Assembly: GCF_000760515.2 (NCBI RefSeq)
Contig: NW_013546154.1
Span: 28,926 to 92,925 of the forward strand
From: Mitosporidium daphniae
Taxonomy: Eukaryota > Microsporidia
DNA: 64,000 bases
Reading direction: 5' to 3'
The notes under the pieces were generated by a model that was given only the letters and a program-made list of their open reading frames with translations, was not told the origin of the DNA and searched no databases. Below, piece after piece: positions 21,285 through 32,786 of the stretch (within the stretch, counting starts at the first letter, position 1; each line of letters begins with the position of its first letter). The position numbers were made by a program, and so were the translations under genes.

Positions 21285-22557
21285 TTATTGGAGCCCAACC
21301 ATATTGTACTTGTTGTATAGCATCATGTTTCGCTTCATCAGCACAAGCAAAGGGCCCAGCAGCCGATTAAAGGCATCGACTTCAATTCGCAGCACCGAAA
21401 GCGGGTTGCTTTGCGCTATCACGGTTGCCGCGCGTGGCTGTTTGGTTATCAGCGACATTTCGCCAAAATAGTCTCCAATGACGAGCGATTTCTCCTGCTT
21501 TCCATTGATGCAAACATTTGCATTGCCCTGGGAGACAATGTAAAAAGAATCGCCAATATCACCTTCCCTTATTACAACCTGGTCCTTTTCGTATGAAATT
21601 TCCTTGATGCAATCAGAAAGCTTAGACAACTCAAGCTGGGACAGCGTAGAAAACAGAGGAATGTTTTTCAGAAACGATTCATATCTCTTTCGTCGATTGT
21701 AGTTGTGGTTGATGACGATTTTCCTGAATGTCAATCTGTCAATTGCCCAAAGAGAGCCGGATTCACTGCTGCAAATGACCGTTGCAGCGCGTGGGCTGTT
21801 GTAAAGAAGGGCCAGCTCACCAAAAGAGGCCCCGGTGCTTATGGTTTCATATTTTTCGCCATTGACAACGATGTCAAACACCCCGTCTTCGATCACATAA
21901 AAGAAATCGCCCGAATCGCCCTGCCTTATGATGACATCATCTGCCTTTGTAGGCCGTTCAAACATACATGAGATCTAAAGGAATCAGCTAAAAATCGATC
22001 ACGTACAATGTCGGTCAGTTGGTTCTTGTCCAGTTCCTTGAACAGGATATTTGACGAAATGGCTTCTTTAATTAGTTTACAAGATGATTCTGATTTGGGA
22101 TAGTGCTGTTTTGGCGGCTCTTCTTCAAGGGCATAGTTTGCATTTACGCCGTCCGGGTATGGAACACATTCTGCCGATACCGACCCTCGTCGCAAAGAAA
22201 TGAGGCTGGAAATTTTTTCGGTCGGTGGTGGACATACATATTCGGGTGTAAAAGAGGCGCCGAAATTTCTCTGAACCGCCGAAGCATGGCCAGCAATGGT
22301 CAGGTTGGAGAATAGGGCATTTTGGCTTTCCAATTCGGCGATCAGGCTTTCTTTTTCGGGCAGATCGTGCTTCTCCTTACTTAGCGCATATATACAAGCA
22401 GATAGTGCCAAAAGCCTGCTGGTGTTCCTAAGATCTGGGTGCAAAGCAAGCTTTCTGTAAATGTACTCGCATGATGCCTAGGCAGGGAAAAATTGGTGTA
22501 ACTTGCCTCAAAAAAGATCTTCAGATCAGACTCAAATGCTTCATATGTGTTATCCAT
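21285..22557 (-). CDS. cAMP-dependent protein kinase regulatory subunit
   Basis: Three exons (a GC-AG intron 22506-22478 and a GT-AG intron 22006-21975) encode 403 residues. The pseudosubstrate/autophosphorylation site is RRGSVSAE near residue 115. Two cyclic-nucleotide-binding domains follow, with phosphate-binding cassettes FGELALLYNSPRAATV and FGEMSLITKQPRAATV; both keep the Glu and Arg that hold cAMP. The N-terminus (MDNTYEAFESDLKIFFEASCEYIYRK) is short and helical but lacks the usual PIYF-like RII-alpha dimerisation motif. It inhibits the PKA catalytic subunit until cAMP binds. Confident of the family. Confidence 0.92.
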
Positions 22558-22700
22558 TGCAACCCTAAAAAATGATTTTGATTAAATTTGATCATCTGTG
22601 TATACAATCCAAAATTGATTGTGCCGCCTGTAAGTTGCATTAGCGTTTAGCGCTGGTTTTGGGTGGCAATTTTTCCCGTGTCAAAATACACGCTGCGCCA

Positions 22701-24402
22701 ATGTTCTCCTCCAACGTGATGCCCATCAAGGTTGAACGCCAATATTCACCTCCAGCTTCAAAGTATGCCAATCAAATTCTGAGCCCTGTTGTTCTGGAAG
22801 AGGTCCCAAGAAGCGCCGAAGATGGCTATTATATGACGGAGTATTTTCGCCTGCCATTTGGAATAGCCTTGATCCCTCAAAAGAATGTGGTGATCTTTCT
22901 GTGCTTTCTAGGGCTGTTTGTTGCTTATATCATTCGGATCTGTCTATCCCAGGCCATGATACCGATGTCGATTCACTATGGATGGGAGGAGGCCATCCAG
23001 GGACACATATTTGCTGCGTTTTATTACGGATATTTGATCACCCAAATACCAGGGGGGTGGGTTAGTCAAATATTTGGCTCAAAATACGTCATCCTTTGTG
23101 GGATTCTGGGATCTTCCGTTCTAAACACCCTGGTGCCAGCGGCCTCAAGCAATGTCCGTTTATTTATTGCCGTAAGAATGCTTACCGGCTTTGTCCAAGG
23201 TGTAAGAGGATCTCTTAATTTAAAGATAGGTATTTTATCCTTCCTGCCTTCATTTACTATCTTGTTGGGTCGAGCCGAAACACAGATCAATCGCAGTGGC
23301 GTTTGTGATTTCGGGACAGCATTTGGGGACTGCCGTAGCTCAGGGTGGCTATCCGCTGCTGGCGACGCGTCTAGGCTGGAGAGTGCCCTTTTATTTAATC
23401 GGCGTTCTTGGATTTGTTTGGTCGCTTTTTTGGGTTTACTTGATCAAGAGCAAGCCGACAATCCCAATGCCCTCGACCACATCTTCAATCCTAATTTGCA
23501 GCTCCCCCGTCAACGATGAGACACAAGGCGGCGGCAATGTTGGCGATTTACAAGAAATATCGCCTATCGAATACTCCTCAGGCATGACAACCAAAGATTC
23601 GCTTTCGCCTTGGATAACGTCAGGAACATCCTCATTTATCATTCAAAAGCCCCCTTGGTATGATTTCTTTTTCCATCTGTCGGTGTGGGCTTATTTTGTG
23701 CTGTTTTTCTGCTATAATTGGTCCTTTTATTTACTTGTCGCATATTTGCCCAAATACTTGGCCACCATTCTCGGGTTTTCCGCTGGAACGTCCGGAAAAA
23801 TCACCGTCACCGCGTACATTGGGCTATATGCAAGCATTCTTGTTGGTGGGCGGCTTTCCGCTTCGCTTATGTCAAAGAAAAGATACAGCCCCACGTTCAC
23901 TAGAAAATTGGGCGTTTTCATCGGATTGCTTCCTTCAATCTTATTGTTGCCTGCCATTGGAGCCGGCATATTTCAAGATCGCAACAGTATAGCAACTGTA
24001 CTTGTCATAAGCATTGCTGCGACCGGATTTGCCCAGGCCGCCTATGCGCCTAATCCGATGGATTTGTTTCCCAAGTCACCCGCCATAGTTGCCTCGATTG
24101 GTAATTCCATCGGAACACTGCCGGGATTTCTATCCTCAATTATGGCCGGGTGGATCCTGCAGAAAGGAAATTGTGGATCTGCTTCTGAAAAGATTTGGAA
24201 TGATTTACATGTTGGATCCCCGTCTCCATTCAATGCCCCTCCCATGTGTCTCACGGCATGGGGCTTGGTGTTTGGGAGCTGCGCCGCGGTGTATTTATTT
24301 GGCTTGGTAATTTGGCTTTTGTTTGCGTCTGGGGTACCAATCAGACCAGCAGCACGCTTCGGATCATCACATCCAATGAGGGGGGCAAGTGGGCGATGCT
24401 AA
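22701..24402 (+). CDS. SLC17-like major facilitator transporter
   Basis: Two exons (intron 23202-23229) encode 557 residues with twelve hydrophobic segments. The SLC17 (anion symporter) pattern is visible: RICLSQAMIPMS in helix one, YYGYLITQIPGGWVSQIFG, RMLTGFVQGVFYPSC spanning the intron, WVEPKHRSIAVAFVISGQHLGT and YNWSFYLLVAYLPKYLATILGF. A 65-residue polar central loop with Ser/Thr precedes the second half. The ATG at 22701 is the first in frame. Substrates of relatives are phosphate, sialic acid or vitamins; the specificity here is unknown. A second, intronless relative lies at 46431. Confidence 0.88.
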
Positions 24403-24717
24403 ACGATCAAACATGGGTTCGAATAAATTTATGTATATAACACCGACTGCAGTGACAGCCCAGCACCAGTCAGTTGACCCTATGCATGCATGTACACACA
24501 CACGTGTACCACAATTGAATTTAATTTCCAATTCAATAACAACCATCAAGTTTAGCCAAAATTTAAAAACTTTTGTCCAGAATGAACCATAATTTGGGTG
24601 TTCATGTTTTGCCCGGGTTTCCCATTCTGGACGGAGAACAAAATGTCCTGTGTATCTAGAGCTTATTCGGCTTATGAATAAGTTCTTCGTAATCCGGAGA
24701 TATTTCATCTGTAAAAA
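24403..24717. other. Intergenic stretch, no gene seen
   Basis: A 315-base gap between two convergent genes. It includes a short CA-rich run near 24499-24508 and a GTACA/TGTAC dyad. A minus-strand frame of 113 codons begins without ATG and resembles nothing, so I treat it as chance. It must carry the two 3' ends. Confidence 0.4.
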
Positions 24718-25179
24718 CTATATCAATGACAGTGCATAGTGGTCCTTCAGATAGCTAATAGTGTCCCATTGATGATCAAACGCCATAACAATGCCCTCCG
24801 TATTTATAGAGCATATCCAGGCCATAAACAGGGGCAAGTCACTTGGCGGTATTACCTCCGAAAAGGAGGCCAAGTTTATCACACACGCTATGTTGCAATT
24901 GCACACGAAAAGAGAGACGGACGTGAACAGGTCTTGTATGGAGCCTAGCTTTTGAATGATTCTGATTTTTTTCAGAATGCCGATGGACGGAGACACCAAC
25001 AAGTCAGGCCCGATGGGCGCGTTTTGGTGTTGCAATATTAGGATGGCATCTGGCAAGGTGTTGCTCGCCAGGGACTCTGCATGGCATTGCGTTGCCTTCC
25101 ACAGTTGATGCACATCTGTTTTTTCAGATACAGCGTTAATTTGAAGCATAGCTTGAATGAAATTAAATTTTACCGCCAT
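24718..25179 (-). CDS. Unidentified 153-residue protein downstream of TOP3
   Basis: Single exon starting at ATG 25179, only five bases after the TOP3 stop on the same strand. The translation (MAVKFNFIQAMLQINAVSEK...) is well mixed, alternating helices and strands, with hydrophobic strands such as AILILQHQ, LFVCNCNIACVINLAS and GIVMAFDHQWDTISYL. The pattern recalls a small RecA-fold or Elongator-type (Elp6) subunit without a P-loop, but this is only an impression. The tiny spacing to TOP3 suggests a shared transcript or overlapping signals. No family assigned. Confidence 0.55.
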   Translation of the reverse strand: MAVKFNFIQAMLQINAVSEKTDVHQLWKATQCHAESLASNTLPDAILILQHQNAPIGPDLLVSPSIGILKKIRIIQKLGSIQDLFTSVSLFVCNCNIACVINLASFSEVIPPSDLPLFMAWICSINTEGIVMAFDHQWDTISYLKDHYALSLI

Positions 25180-25184
25180 GCAAG

Positions 25185-28010
25185 CTAGCAATCGCTTGGA
25201 AAATAATTTGAAAAGGAGGTATTTGACGTGCTTCCCTTTCGTCGATGGTCACCACCACTGCTGCCATTTGCGCGATCATCGGCATGATCGTGATCATCAA
25301 GCCAAACATAGTATTTACAGCGAGTAGAAGATGCTTTCACACAAGTGGCATAGGGCCTTCCAACATTGGGGCCGCCTTTGACGTTAGAAACCTTTGCAAT
25401 CAGGCCACAATTGCACTTTAATGTGGGGTCAGATAGGTCTGCAGACGCACAAGATTGATCTCTTGGCCTTTTTGCGCCATTTGCGCCTTTGAACCTGGTT
25501 TGATTTGCATGCAAATCTAAGGAACCACCACGAGTTTGTCTGGGAGCGTTTACGGTGTTTTCAACATCATCTGCCCATAAGAAAGCCCCGCAACTGGAGC
25601 CCTCTTTAAGCGAGCAGACATAAAAGAATCGGCCGGTATTTGGCCCACTCTTGCTCACCTTCCTTTTAACAACGGGAAGGTTGCAATTGCACAAATGGAC
25701 AGCGTTAGCATCTTCAACATTGTCGCTGTACCCACTGGTGGGGCTAGATGTCTTGGTTGCTTTTTTCGACTTGGCTTTTGGCGGTTTGCAGGGTTTTCTC
25801 TTTTTGCCATGCTCGTCAAAGTCATCATGGTCGCTGGTGGTGTTTCGATATTCATCATCTTCATTTTCGCGCGAAATGAAAGTGCCGGACTGCTCACTGG
25901 GCGCATCTTGTTGCCAGCCAACAGAATCTGCCTCTGCGCACATGTTTGAAAATGCCTAAATAAACTCCACATTCGCCATACATTATCGAGGAGATGTTTT
26001 GACGAAATCATAAGCTTGTAAGCATCGACAAACGCTTTGATGTAGTTTTGTAGCACAAATGTTTTCTCCAACTGGCCCATGCATACGGCATTAAGATCTT
26101 CTTCCAGCTAAAAATGTCAAAAACCCCGATACTTGTCTTCTGAGCATAGGCTTGGATAGCGACATTGAAAATCCGATCGAGTCAAAGCCGGCTATTAAAG
26201 CAATGCCAAGGGGCGATGGTTCAAGTCTGCGATCCTTTGTCCTCCTAACATAGCCTCGTGTGATGACGGTGTTTATATGGTCATGAATTGTTGCGTCAGT
26301 TCCTAGTATCAAGCTCAAAGAACCTACCAATTCCATTCCGATCCATAGTTGCAATCAGATCCGATTCGGATAGCAGCAGCGGAGCTGTTGTCCTTCCAGC
26401 GTCAATTTTCAATTCCTTTGGCATGATCTTTTCGTTCAGCGTAAACTTTGGGAGTGTAACTGCACTCCAAGTCTCATATGGCTGATAAACCTCAAGATAA
26501 TTTAGTTCTGTCGGATATGAGCCTGGAGGAAGAAGGAGAAAAGCATGCGATATATTATACCTTCGCAATGGAATGACTCTTCATCTCGAATTGTCAATGT
26601 GGCAGAGGCTTTAAATCCAACGGCATCCTTTGAACAGCAGGCCAGAAATCTTCTCGTGATGTACTCGTAAATTTTGAATTCTTCCCCTTCCAACTCGATC
26701 CCGGGCTTTGTGGGATGAATGGGTGGATGTGCCTGGTCATCTTTTTTTCCTTTTCTTGGAGGCTGGAATAATTCGCTTTGCTCTGCAATAAGCCTACCAA
26801 AAGGACCAATCGACAATACCTTGCAGCAAAAGGGCCCCATTTTGGATGATTGCTTTGCTGCACAATGAGGGGCTTAAAATCAAACGAGGCTGGAAATACT
26901 TCGGTCTCCGTTCTTGGATAGCTGATGAATCCCCGGTTGTATAACGATTCGGCAATCTAAATAAACAAACAAGTCTCCCACCTTCATCAGCTTGTGGGAT
27001 GAGATTTTCAAGTAGCTTGATGCAAATTTTTGTAAAGCAATCGTTGTCAGCGGATATGGCTTGCTAACGGGAAAGAAAAGTATGCAATACTATTTCGTTG
27101 TAGGGCTTTCAGCGTAGCTAGTAACAGTGGCCAATGGCGATTGCAGCAATCGCTCGAGAATCAACGTGGCAATAAGTGGGTCAAACAATCGACTCCGCCC
27201 CCATGCCAGATGAACGGTCTGGGTAGCCTTTTCGATTTCGAGCTTGATAGCCCAAAAGGGCTCTGAAATGAAATTTTTTCTTCGCCAATATTGCTCGACA
27301 ACAAATCCCAAAGTGGGGAACTGGCAAGGCCCATAACTGATAATGGTTTTTGAATTTGTCCTTTGATATGCAAGAGTCAGAAATCTGGTGAATGCGCATC
27401 CAGTTCTGAGGTCGATTTCTTGTCGGACCTCGACAGCTTTGGCCTGGTTATAGTCCAGCTCTGTCAATCTTGACATTGAATAGTAAATGTCTTTTGCAGT
27501 GACCGAAGAATATCTTGCTCGCTTGACGCAAAGATGTGTGTTGACTTGAAGACAGATCTTGGCAATACTAGAGCCTATGGCCTCTCCCTCCCGATCACAG
27601 TCGGTCCAAAGGATCAACACATCACAATTGCGAGCCTCTCGCTCCAGCGTCTTAAAAATGCCCTTGTTGTTCTACATTAAATATGCCAAGTGCCTGTACC
27701 TTGGAATCGTACTTGGATAAAAGCGGGGCGTAAAGAAGTTGCAATGGATCCACTTTTTGCCAATTTGAATAATCTTCAGAAAAATCGAGGCTCTCAATGT
27801 GGCCAAGAACGGATGTCATTATCATGTCTGCTGCAGCACCCTCGACATTGTGATATTCAAAGTCATATACACAACAATACTTGTTTATTCCGGGTCTCTG
27901 CAGAGTAGTGGAAACCAAAATACCCTATTCAGCTGCCCCTTGGATAGGATAAAAGCTATAGATTTCGCCATGGCCGGTTTTTCTGCAACGTTAAGCACTC
28001 GTCTTCTCAT
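25185..28010 (-). CDS. TOP3: DNA topoisomerase III with two GRF zinc fingers
   Basis: Type IA topoisomerase that works with a RecQ helicase and Rmi1 to dissolve recombination intermediates. Ten exons (introns 27923-27898, 27699-27663, 27090-27064, 26981-26957, 26819-26794, 26560-26523, 26327-26303, 26132-26108, 25981-25956) encode 856 residues. Toprim domain: RVLNVAEKPAMAKSI and LILWTDCDREGEAIG. The catalytic tyrosine is in GFISYPRTETEVFP. Later landmarks: DDQAHPPIHPTK, FLACCSKDAVG and IATMDRNGIGTDATIHDHI. The tail carries two GRF fingers (CNCNLPVVKRKVSKSGPNTGR and CNCGLIAKVSNVKGGPNVGR patterns), as in TOP3-alpha. The model is frame-consistent throughout. Confidence 0.93.
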
Positions 28011-28099
28011 GTAAAATGAAAATTTTCTCCACGCGCAATGAAGCCAAAAAATTGGTTTTGCAATTTCCTGTTTTATTTTTGGCTAAAAAATACAAAATT

Positions 28100-31000
28100 T
28101 TAATCAGACACAACTGGACGTGCCCTCCGTAACGCAGAGAACACGGAAAGCCCATTTTGTATGTCTGTGACAGCGGCATGCCACTGAAGCCTTTCCCTTG
28201 ATGCCATTGTGGACCGGAATTGCCTACGTGAAGCATTTTCTTCTTCCTCCTTAGCAGAGATGGATGAGATGTAGTTTAAGATGAAAAACAAAGGAAGGCA
28301 GGTTGCCCCAATCAGAATTGATGCAGCCCATTCGAGCTTTGATAAAGGGACGGTTCCAAAAACGGTGCCGCCATATTCAACGATCAAGAATTGCCCAAGA
28401 ATCGAAAAAAAAAGCACAGAAAGAGAAATATGGTTGTCGAGCATGTTTTTGAACGGGTTGAAAAAAAACTTGTGCGCAATGCTTGCCGCTGAGCCTGGAA
28501 GCGGAGGTAGGGTGCGGCATAAGATTTCATTCCATAATTGCATCATCACAAAAGTATTGAAGACAAATGTCTTGTGTGTGTCAGAAAGGAAGCTAATCAT
28601 GAGTAAAAGTACGACTATCTGGAAAAGAGCCATCCCAAGAATTCGTATCCACATCCCCTTGGTAACAAGCTGTCTATTCAACCCCTCTGGCTTTCTATCG
28701 AGAAGCTCTGGAGTGGGCCCATCTGTTGCCAAGGCAAGAGCGCCAAGGGTGTCCATCAACAAATTGACCCAAAGAAGCTGTAGTGCATTAAATGCACCCC
28801 GACCATCTGAATTCAGCAAAGCTGAAATAAATGCCACCACAACGGCAGAGATATTTACGGTCAATTGAAATAGCAAAAATTTTCTTACAGAATCTCCAAC
28901 ACATCGGCCCCAGCTGATGGCCTTGACGATTGAGGAAAACTTGTCATCCATTAAAATGATCGAGGAAGCTTGCTTTGCAACTTCAGTACCAGTGATGCCC
29001 ATTGAAAACCCCACGTGGGCTGATCTTAATGCAGGTCCGTCGTTTGTGCCATCTCCCGTTACCGTGACTATATCGCCTAAAGCCTTCAGCTTATTTACAA
29101 GAATTTGCTTGTCTAGGGGAGAAGATCGAGACAAGACCTGAAGACGAGGCACGATCTTGTTTAACGTGGCTTCATCAAGAGACCGGAATCTTGGGCCTTC
29201 AATGGCAAGCCCGCCTCTCATCAATATTCCAGCTCTTTTAGCAATTGAAGAGGCCGTTTCTAGAGAATCTCCAGTAACCATTCGGATGGAGATACCCGCT
29301 CTCTGGCAAGATAATACCGCTTTAGGGACATCTTCTCTCAAAGGATCTTCGATACCAACCATTCCAATGTATACTCGACTCATCTCCGATGAGTCATCGC
29401 CGGTAAAGTAATCCATACCACCGGCAGATTTACCTACACCATCATCGGGAGAATAATAAGCAAAGGCTATTGTCCTCAATCCCATGCGTGAAAGACGCCA
29501 CTGTGTAGCTTTAATTGCAGCATCGTCAATAGGAACTTTTTCAACCGTTGCATGGGTAGTTGAGTTGATCGATAGCTGCATAGAGCAACTTGCCAGAATA
29601 AGTTCAGGGGCGCCCTTGATCAATATTAAGGGGGGTCTCCCAGCTTTAGATTGGTCAATCGAAACTTTCATCATCTTTCGCTCAGAACTAAAGGGAACCA
29701 TATCAGCAATAACTTTTCCAGACTGGATTGAATTTACACGCTGCATGCACGGATCTTCGATTCCGAGCTTTTGGAGCATTTGCAAAAGCGCGACTTCAGT
29801 TTTTGAGCCGATAACAGAATCCTTGTTTTGGTCGCCAAGGGATGGAATTATGGCTGTAGAGTTTAGGATGATCGAATCAACAAACAATTCCTTTTCTCTG
29901 GCATTTTCTTCGAACAAAGGAAGCAATGGGCGCAGCAGATCATCATCCTCATAGCCGGAATGGCAATTCGATGTCGACGCATCCTCGCTGATGTCCTCCT
30001 CAAATTGCCCGTAGAAATCTTCCTCCAAAGAGCCCTTGTCTTCTGAAATGACGCCAAAAGCGACGCCAAAAAGGGATCCACCAACCACCGACATTTGATT
30101 GGTAGTCAGGGTCCCAGTTTTATCTGTACAAATGCAAGTAGCAGAGCCCATTGTTTCACAGGCTGACAAAACACGGACGAGATTATTTTCGGCCGTCATT
30201 TTTGTTGAGGCAAAAGCAAGGGTTAGGGTTACCGCCATTGGAAGCCCCTCCGGCACAGCAACCACCAAAATCGTAACCGCTTGAATAAATATGTTCGTGA
30301 TGGCTAGAATGAGATCAGAAGGGTTTGTAAGCAAATTTCGCTCGGAAATCAGCAACTTTATCAAAAGAGAGCCAAATAAAAGCAGCGCAGAGGCTATTCC
30401 AAAATATGCTATTTTCTCTGCCAAGTTGAAAAGCTGCTTTTGTAAAGGGGTGATTGATGGAGCACCCTGCTGACCGCTACCGTCATCCATCATGGATGTC
30501 ATAATTTGACCATGGAGTGAATGGCGTCCCACAGCCAGAATCAGCATCTTTCCTATGCCTTCGCAAACGGTCGTTCCAGACAATAAGAAGTAGTCGTCAT
30601 CATTGCCCTTCCTGATAGGCTTTGATTCGCCAGTTAAAGAAGATTCGTCAATTACTAAAGAATGGCCGTCAACAAGTATTCCATCTGCTGGAATAACCTC
30701 GCCAGCTTCTAGAAGCACAATATCTCCAACAAGTAGGGTGAAAACTGAGACCATTTTTTCTTTGGAGTTGCGCAAGACGTGTATTTGGCGATCGGTATTC
30801 TTTTGATGCAGGGAACGAAATTTCCGATCCTTGACCCAATCGTTGAGGGAAGAAATTATCACCACGCTAAAAACGGCAGCTAAAATGGCAGCGCCTTCCA
30901 ACCATTCGTGGGATGTAGCATCTGGAACAAAAAGCATCCGATAAAAGCCAATGATTAGTGAAATGAACGAGGCGATCATTAGCATGATGAGGGTTTTATC

Positions 31001-31243
31001 GTGCATTGCGTCCCAAATGAATCTAAACAAAAGCTTTGACGGCGGAGTAGGGAGTTTATTTTCGCCAAAAAATAGAACCCTTTCACTAGAATCTTGATCG
31101 CTGAACATCAGCCCGTGGTCGGCGTTTGAGCGCAGCATATCTAGCAGGCCAGGAATGCCGCCATAATGCTCAACTTGTGAACATGACTTTTCTGCAACGA
31201 GTTTGGACAGCTCTTCAGGAGCCACCGCAGTCATATTGGTCAT
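28100..31243 (-). CDS. PMCA-type calcium-transporting P-type ATPase
   Basis: Single exon of 1047 residues, striking among intron-rich neighbours. P2B ATPase motifs: VAVPEGLPMAVTLTLAF in helix four (PEGL), phosphorylated Asp in CTDKTGTLTTNQM, KGAPE nucleotide site, MVTGDSLETA and VTGDGTNDGPALRSAHVGFSMGITGTEVAK hinge, and RRQFRSTM near the C-terminus. N-terminal region has GGIPGLLDMLRS, as in PMCA/Pmc1. The ATG at 31243 is the first in frame. The tail is short, and a calmodulin-binding helix may lie in the basic stretch near its end. It expels Ca2+ into the vacuole or out of the cell. Confidence 0.94.
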   Translation of the reverse strand: MTNMTAVAPEELSKLVAEKSCSQVEHYGGIPGLLDMLRSNADHGLMFSDQDSSERVLFFGENKLPTPPSKLLFRFIWDAMHDKTLIMLMIASFISLIIGFYRMLFVPDATSHEWLEGAAILAAVFSVVIISSLNDWVKDRKFRSLHQKNTDRQIHVLRNSKEKMVSVFTLLVGDIVLLEAGEVIPADGILVDGHSLVIDESSLTGESKPIRKGNDDDYFLLSGTTVCEGIGKMLILAVGRHSLHGQIMTSMMDDGSGQQGAPSITPLQKQLFNLAEKIAYFGIASALLLFGSLLIKLLISERNLLTNPSDLILAITNIFIQAVTILVVAVPEGLPMAVTLTLAFASTKMTAENNLVRVLSACETMGSATCICTDKTGTLTTNQMSVVGGSLFGVAFGVISEDKGSLEEDFYGQFEEDISEDASTSNCHSGYEDDDLLRPLLPLFEENAREKELFVDSIILNSTAIIPSLGDQNKDSVIGSKTEVALLQMLQKLGIEDPCMQRVNSIQSGKVIADMVPFSSERKMMKVSIDQSKAGRPPLILIKGAPELILASCSMQLSINSTTHATVEKVPIDDAAIKATQWRLSRMGLRTIAFAYYSPDDGVGKSAGGMDYFTGDDSSEMSRVYIGMVGIEDPLREDVPKAVLSCQRAGISIRMVTGDSLETASSIAKRAGILMRGGLAIEGPRFRSLDEATLNKIVPRLQVLSRSSPLDKQILVNKLKALGDIVTVTGDGTNDGPALRSAHVGFSMGITGTEVAKQASSIILMDDKFSSIVKAISWGRCVGDSVRKFLLFQLTVNISAVVVAFISALLNSDGRGAFNALQLLWVNLLMDTLGALALATDGPTPELLDRKPEGLNRQLVTKGMWIRILGMALFQIVVLLLMISFLSDTHKTFVFNTFVMMQLWNEILCRTLPPLPGSAASIAHKFFFNPFKNMLDNHISLSVLFFSILGQFLIVEYGGTVFGTVPLSKLEWAASILIGATCLPLFFILNYISSISAKEEEENASRRQFRSTMASRERLQWHAAVTDIQNGLSVFSALRRARPVVSD

Positions 31244-31721
31244 GTTGAAATCGATCAATGCAATGTTAATTAAAATCAATCACCAATTGGCCCCAATTAT
31301 GGGCAACATGAAACCAATAGGAAACCAAATTTAAATCAAAATGCAAACTGATCTATCCACAACATTTAAAAAATATTCAAATTAATTTGATGAACAAATA
31401 TGTGGATCGGATCCGATCGATGTTTCAATAAATTGGATTCTTTATTTGGCAGCCGCAAATTTTTAACTATCCAGCCGATCATGGATGGCCTACTTTTGGG
31501 GCTACAATGCAGCACTGGTCCTATTTACCAGGTACCTCTGATAACTATAGCTGCGTTCCGTTTGCCGTATTGCACCCCGCCATATGTGTCTGTCTCTGTT
31601 GTAACGCGATTGTCACATTGCCAAATTAGGGTTAATTTAATTTAATTTAATTTAATTTAATTTAATTTCATTCAATTCAATTCAATTTAATTTCATTCAA
31701 TTCAATTTAATTTCATTTTTG
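31244..31721. other. Intergenic stretch upstream of PMCA and MPE1
   Basis: A 478-base AT-rich gap between divergent genes. A plus-strand frame of 81 codons (31400-31645) has no family resemblance and I do not count it as a gene. The last 90 bases are a pentanucleotide repeat listed separately. No RNA gene recognised. Confidence 0.4.
31632..31719. repeat. TTTAA pentanucleotide microsatellite
   Basis: About eight perfect TTTAA units followed by TTCAA/TTTCA variants run up to two bases before the MPE1 start codon. A related array lies near 54376. Such a repeat in a 5' leader could affect promoter opening or translation start. Confidence 0.85.
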
Positions 31722-32786
31722 ATGCTTCCCGCAGCAGCCGCTGCGGGCTATTCCTTTATCAGATACAAGTTTGCATCTGCCAACTACTTTGATACTATTC
31801 ACTGTGAAGGCCTAAGTATGCCCCTCTGGGAGCTTAGAGATGAAATCATAGCAGCCAAGAGGCTCGGCCGCCTTATCGACTGTGATATCCACCTATTTGA
31901 TGAACAGACAAAGGAAGAATATTTGGATGACAACTATTGCGTGCCCAGAAACTCGCTTGTCATAGTAAAAAGGCTCCCAAAATCCATCAACACTACGTCT
32001 GCAAACAGAGGGCTTGGTGGCGGCCGAATGCGGACCATGGCTGTGATGCAAGAATCCGCCCAGTTCGGCAATCCCAACCAATCTCGCCAAAATTTTCAAG
32101 TGCCGCTCAATGAGCAGGCGGTCGAGCAGAAGCCTATTCTTGGCACTGGGCTTTCTACGTATCTAACCCTAACCCTTTTTATCATAGGATGACCCCGGAG
32201 GTTTTATTGCATTGTCACTAATAGATAGCTTTTGGAAGAAGAAGCCCGTATTCAGGCCATGTCTAGGGCTACCTCGGAAATGTTTACAAAACACTTGGAC
32301 ATGCAGGAAATTCTTGGATTATCCCAGTATCGGTTCTCGCTTTATTTTTGTAGGGCAGAGCGATTTTCGACGAGAAAACCCCAACTCCAGCAAGCGTCAT
32401 CGACACACCAGCCTTCAGGAAGAATTCCACATCCCAATTACATCTGCTATCGATGCGGATCAAAAGGTTTGCCATGATCGACACTTAGTGTAGATCATTA
32501 TATTTCCGACTGCACCTATGGAATGGTTCTTTCTGCCGATGGGAAGCTGCAGCCCATGCAAATGATGAAGCGCGTAACGGGAATCCCGAAGACATTCTTG
32601 GAGCAGGCTAAGGAGGAGGAGGAGTCCCCCAATGCCCGCCTGGAGACAAAAAAGCGGATGATTTCATATGACGGCTCCATGGTCTACTTTGCGCCGAACA
32701 CTCGCGAATGGAACAAGTTTTCGTCAATGGCTGCTGCGGAATGCGAGGAGCCCTTTGTAGAGGCCGATGACGACCCCGACCATTAA
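31722..32786 (+). CDS. MPE1: Mpe1/RBBP6-type cleavage and polyadenylation factor
   Basis: Four exons (introns 32159-32187, 32201-32228, 32467-32493; the second exon is 13 bases) encode 326 residues. A further in-frame GT-AG interval of 27 bases (about 32327-32353) may also be an intron. The N-terminal DWNN ubiquitin-like domain is clear: SFIRYKFASANYFDTIHCEG and LGRLIDCDIHLFDEQTKEEY. A zinc knuckle follows (YICYRCGSKGDHYISDC). The RING-like cysteines of longer homologues are absent, so the protein is shorter than yeast Mpe1. Role: subunit of the 3'-end processing machinery. Intron one carries two telomere-like CTAACCC words. Confidence 0.85.

Noticed and set aside
24367-24708. 113-codon minus-strand frame between SLC17 and the unknown gene
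   Set aside because: No ATG start, overlaps the transporter 3' end, composition not protein-like.
28281-28868. 195-codon plus-strand frame inside the calcium pump
   Set aside because: Antisense shadow of a long conserved ORF; no family resemblance, and several similar shadows run along the pump.
30205-30235. GGGTTAGGGTT telomere-like word
   Set aside because: It lies in conserved coding sequence of the calcium pump (membrane helix residues VTLTLAF), so it is explained by the protein.
31400-31645. 81-codon plus-strand frame upstream of MPE1
   Set aside because: No recognisable domain, located in an AT-rich divergent promoter region with a microsatellite.
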